NCBI GenBank assembly: GCA_013003675.1
Contig: JABDIP010000375.1
Location: 1 to 5,637 of the forward strand
Direction of reading: 5' to 3'
DNA length: 5,637 nt
Source: Inquilinus sp.
Lineage (GTDB): Bacteria; Pseudomonadota; Alphaproteobacteria; DSM-16000; Inquilinaceae
A program made the translations under genes and the position numbers. The number at the start of each line of letters is the position of its first letter. Position 1 is the stretch's first letter. The notes under the pieces are model-generated. The model was not told where the DNA came from. It ran no database searches and worked only from the letters and a program-made list of their open reading frames with translations. Below, piece after piece: positions 4,375 through 5,637 of the stretch.

Positions 4375-5355
4375 TCACTCCGCCGGCAGGGCGTCGTCGC
4401 CCTGCAAATTGTGCCAGGCCGCCTTGAGATGATGCAGCCGCACCTCGCTCTGCTGGCCGACGGCCATCACGAAGGCGAGCCGGATCGTCTTGACGACGCC
4501 GCGTAGCGCGCCGGGATGCTCGGCGATCGTCTCCAGATAGGCGACGGCCGCCTTCTCCTCGACACCGAAGCCCTTGGCGATTTCGTGGATGTCGCCGCGC
4601 TTCGGCCGGACCAATTTCAGTTTCCGGCCGATGCGGCTGAAAATCTGCGCGAAGTCCTCACGCTGCCGGTTGGCGCCGTGAATGCGCTCGTACACCTTGG
4701 CGTTGCCCAGCAGCGCCATGCCGACCTCGGCGAGGTCGTGAATCGAGCGGGCGGCCTCCAGCGCCTGGACCGTCAAATGCTGGGCTTCGTCGACGATCAG
4801 CAGGCCGTTGCTGCCCCGCAGGCGCCGGACGATCTCGCGGCGCAGCTGGGCGGGGTGCAGCGGCGCGTCGCGCAGGCCCAGCGCGATGCCGACCTCTTGC
4901 AGGAATACCGGCGCGCTCGCGCAGTCAGGCGTCACCGTCACCTGGAAGACGTTGCCGGTGTTCCGGCGCGCGTACTCGCGCGCCGCCGTGGTCTTGCCCA
5001 GGCCGGCGCCGCTGAAGACGACCGAGATATCCTGGAACAAATGGGCGTAATCGAGAGCGCCACGCACCAGCACCGCCGTCGGCGTCTCGATGTAGTTGGG
5101 CAGCGCCGGCATGACCGCCGTGGCTCGGTGCTGACGGTTGCGACGCGCCAGCCATTGGCCCAGCTTGGCGCCCATCTCCGTCTTGCTGCCTTGATAGCTG
5201 CCATTGAGAATCTGACTCAGGCTCGACGCCGCGATGCCGAGTTCCTTCGCGACCTTGGCCTGGGTCAGGCCTTCCTCCTCGATCGCGCTCCGGACCTTGT
5301 CCACGGCCTGGTCGTAGGTCATGGCGGCCGGGTGTTGCTCGACGACTCCGTTCAT
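4375..5355 (-). CDS. MuB-like transposition target DNA activator, AAA+ ATPase
   Basis: A 326-aa protein, close to phage Mu B (312 aa). MuB proteins are ATP-dependent DNA-binding proteins that choose the target, stimulate the transposase and give target immunity. Visible parts: an N-terminal helix-turn-helix at about residues 24-52 (TQAKVAKELGIAASSLSQIL); a P-loop at 115-122 (SGAGLGKT, with serine where the classical first glycine would be); a Walker B at 185-190 (LLIVDE) followed by AQHL; a sensor-1-like LLGN at 215-218; and a helical C-terminal region from about 250 that fits the MuB C-terminal domain. The frame stays open upstream to 5577, but the ATG at 5353-5355 is chosen because AGGAG (5365-5369) lies 9 nt before it and the upstream extension has poor, arginine-rich composition and overlaps the previous gene. 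It sits 73 nt after the presumed transposase gene and 5 nt before the next gene. Gene B of a Mu-like phage is a firm assignment; IstB/TniB-type ATPases are related but less likely, given the N-terminal HTH and the DUF3164 neighbour. Confidence 0.93.
   Translation of the reverse strand: MNGVVEQHPAAMTYDQAVDKVRSAIEEEGLTQAKVAKELGIAASSLSQILNGSYQGSKTEMGAKLGQWLARRNRQHRATAVMPALPNYIETPTAVLVRGALDYAHLFQDISVVFSGAGLGKTTAAREYARRNTGNVFQVTVTPDCASAPVFLQEVGIALGLRDAPLHPAQLRREIVRRLRGSNGLLIVDEAQHLTVQALEAARSIHDLAEVGMALLGNAKVYERIHGANRQREDFAQIFSRIGRKLKLVRPKRGDIHEIAKGFGVEEKAAVAYLETIAEHPGALRGVVKTIRLAFVMAVGQQSEVRLHHLKAAWHNLQGDDALPAE
4378..4381 (-). promoter_or_regulatory. Ribosome binding site (GGAG) that decides the start of the 80-aa gene
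   Basis: GGAG on the minus strand lies 8 nt before the ATG at 4367-4369. It overlaps the upstream in-frame GTG at 4376-4378, so it cannot serve that codon. This supports the ATG, giving a 5-nt gap after muB instead of a 4-nt GTGA overlap. Confidence 0.6.
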
Positions 5356-5378
5356 GTCACGGTGCTCCTCTCGTTGGT

Positions 5379-5426
5379 GCGGGCCGGTTGGCGTCCATCG
5401 CTGGCACGCGAAGCCGGCCGGCCCGC
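5379..5426. repeat. Inverted repeat in the gap between the two transposition genes (9-bp arms, 30-nt loop)
   Basis: GCGGGCCGG at 5379-5387 pairs with CCGGCCCGC at 5418-5426. It sits in the only real intergenic gap of the operon (5356-5428), between the presumed transposase gene and muB. No U-tract follows on the minus strand, so it is not a typical intrinsic terminator; it could be an mRNA stem that affects processing or relative expression of the two genes. The arms are all G/C, so chance is a serious alternative. No promoter was seen in the gap. Confidence 0.25.
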
Positions 5427-5428
5427 GT

Positions 5429-5637
5429 TTACGGGCGACGCTGCGCCTCCCGAATCCTCGCCATCCCGGCCGACAGCAGACGGTCCGTCTCGCTCGCCGG
5501 GTCCTCGTCCTCGAATTGCTGGTGCTCGACCACCGCCTGCCGAACCGCGGCGGCAGCGGTGTTGCCGAACACGCCACGCACGACCCGCGGCGCCGGCAGG
5601 CGGGCGGCGACCTCCATCGCGGTCCATGACCGCGATG
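5429..5637 (-). CDS. C-terminal end of a gene upstream of muB, probably Mu-type transposase A (partial)
   Basis: The reading frame is open to the right window edge and ends in TAA at 5429-5431, so about 68 C-terminal residues are visible. Third codon positions are almost all G or C, which marks it as the coding frame rather than the overlapping frames. The visible part is charged and helical, with an acidic patch (EDEDPASE) followed by a basic end (RIREAQRRP). No catalytic DDE residue or other domain can be seen in so short a tail. The call as transposase rests only on position: in Mu-like phages gene A lies directly upstream of gene B, and the next gene here is a clear MuB homologue 73 nt away. 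There is an internal ATG at 5615-5617, but no good ribosome binding site precedes it, so a larger gene entering from outside is favoured over a separate 62-aa gene. Confidence 0.6.
   Translation of the reverse strand, partial: SRSWTAMEVAARLPAPRVVRGVFGNTAAAAVRQAVVEHQQFEDEDPASETDRLLSAGMARIREAQRRP
5615..5637. repeat. Perfect inverted repeat, 10-bp arms with 3-nt loop, at window edge
   Basis: Bases 5615-5624 (CATCGCGGTC) are the exact reverse complement of 5628-5637, with CAT as the 3-nt loop. It lies inside the open frame of the partial upstream gene, and its left arm contains the internal ATG at 5615-5617. It could form a tight hairpin or be an operator-like site. Because it ends exactly at the window edge, the full extent is unknown. 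Chance occurrence in G+C-rich coding DNA is possible. Confidence 0.5.

Noticed and set aside
5356..5577. N-terminal 74-residue extension of MuB
   Set aside because: It overlaps the coding frame of the upstream gene, is Arg/Ser-rich and lacks MuB similarity. A good AGGAG site precedes the internal ATG at 5355.
5352..5627. Alternative minus-strand frame of 91 codons near the right edge
   Set aside because: It is Gly/Arg-rich with poor third-position bias and overlaps the better-supported frame ending at 5429.

Overview
The window looks like part of the early (replication/transposition) region of a Mu-like transposable prophage in a G+C-rich bacterium. Strong G/C bias at third codon positions, GGAGG-type ribosome binding sites and the flavour of the small proteins suggest an alphaproteobacterium (for example a Rhodospirillales- or Azospirillum-like host). 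That host call is inference. All supported genes lie on the minus strand, so transcription runs from the right edge of the window to the left.

Layout in transcription order: (1) the 3' end of a gene cut by the right edge (5429-5637), which by position is probably the Mu-type transposase A; (2) a MuB-like target-selection ATPase with an N-terminal helix-turn-helix (4375-5355); (3) a run of small genes: an 80-aa beta-rich protein, a 129-aa stand-alone DnaA domain IV protein, a 67-aa basic-tailed protein and a 138-aa protein with a beta-rich N-terminus; (4) a DUF3164 protein (2467-3138), a marker of Mu-like early regions; (5) two small cysteine-rich, probably zinc-binding proteins separated by a 78-aa protein, then an 82-aa protein; (6) two consecutive predicted exported proteins: a DUF1194 / von Willebrand factor A-like protein with an intact MIDAS motif (623-1354) and a 103-aa protein with two cysteines (308-619); (7) the 5' part of an Ala/Leu/Arg-rich helical gene cut by the left edge (3-305).

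Apart from the 73-nt gap between genes 1 and 2, every junction is tight: 4-nt ATGA overlaps, a 1-nt and an 11-nt overlap, or gaps of 1-5 nt. This indicates one polycistronic, translationally coupled early operon. No promoter, tRNA, rRNA, CRISPR array or insertion sequence is visible, and the operon promoter and phage end must lie to the right of the window. No stretch above 300 bases lacks a gene.

Working model: A and B carry out replicative transposition. The DnaA domain IV protein may help link the phage to host replication or bind DnaA-box-like DNA. The small zinc-binding and beta-rich proteins are typical phage early proteins of unknown function. The two exported proteins are the least expected members and may be accessory (moron-like) functions acting at the envelope.
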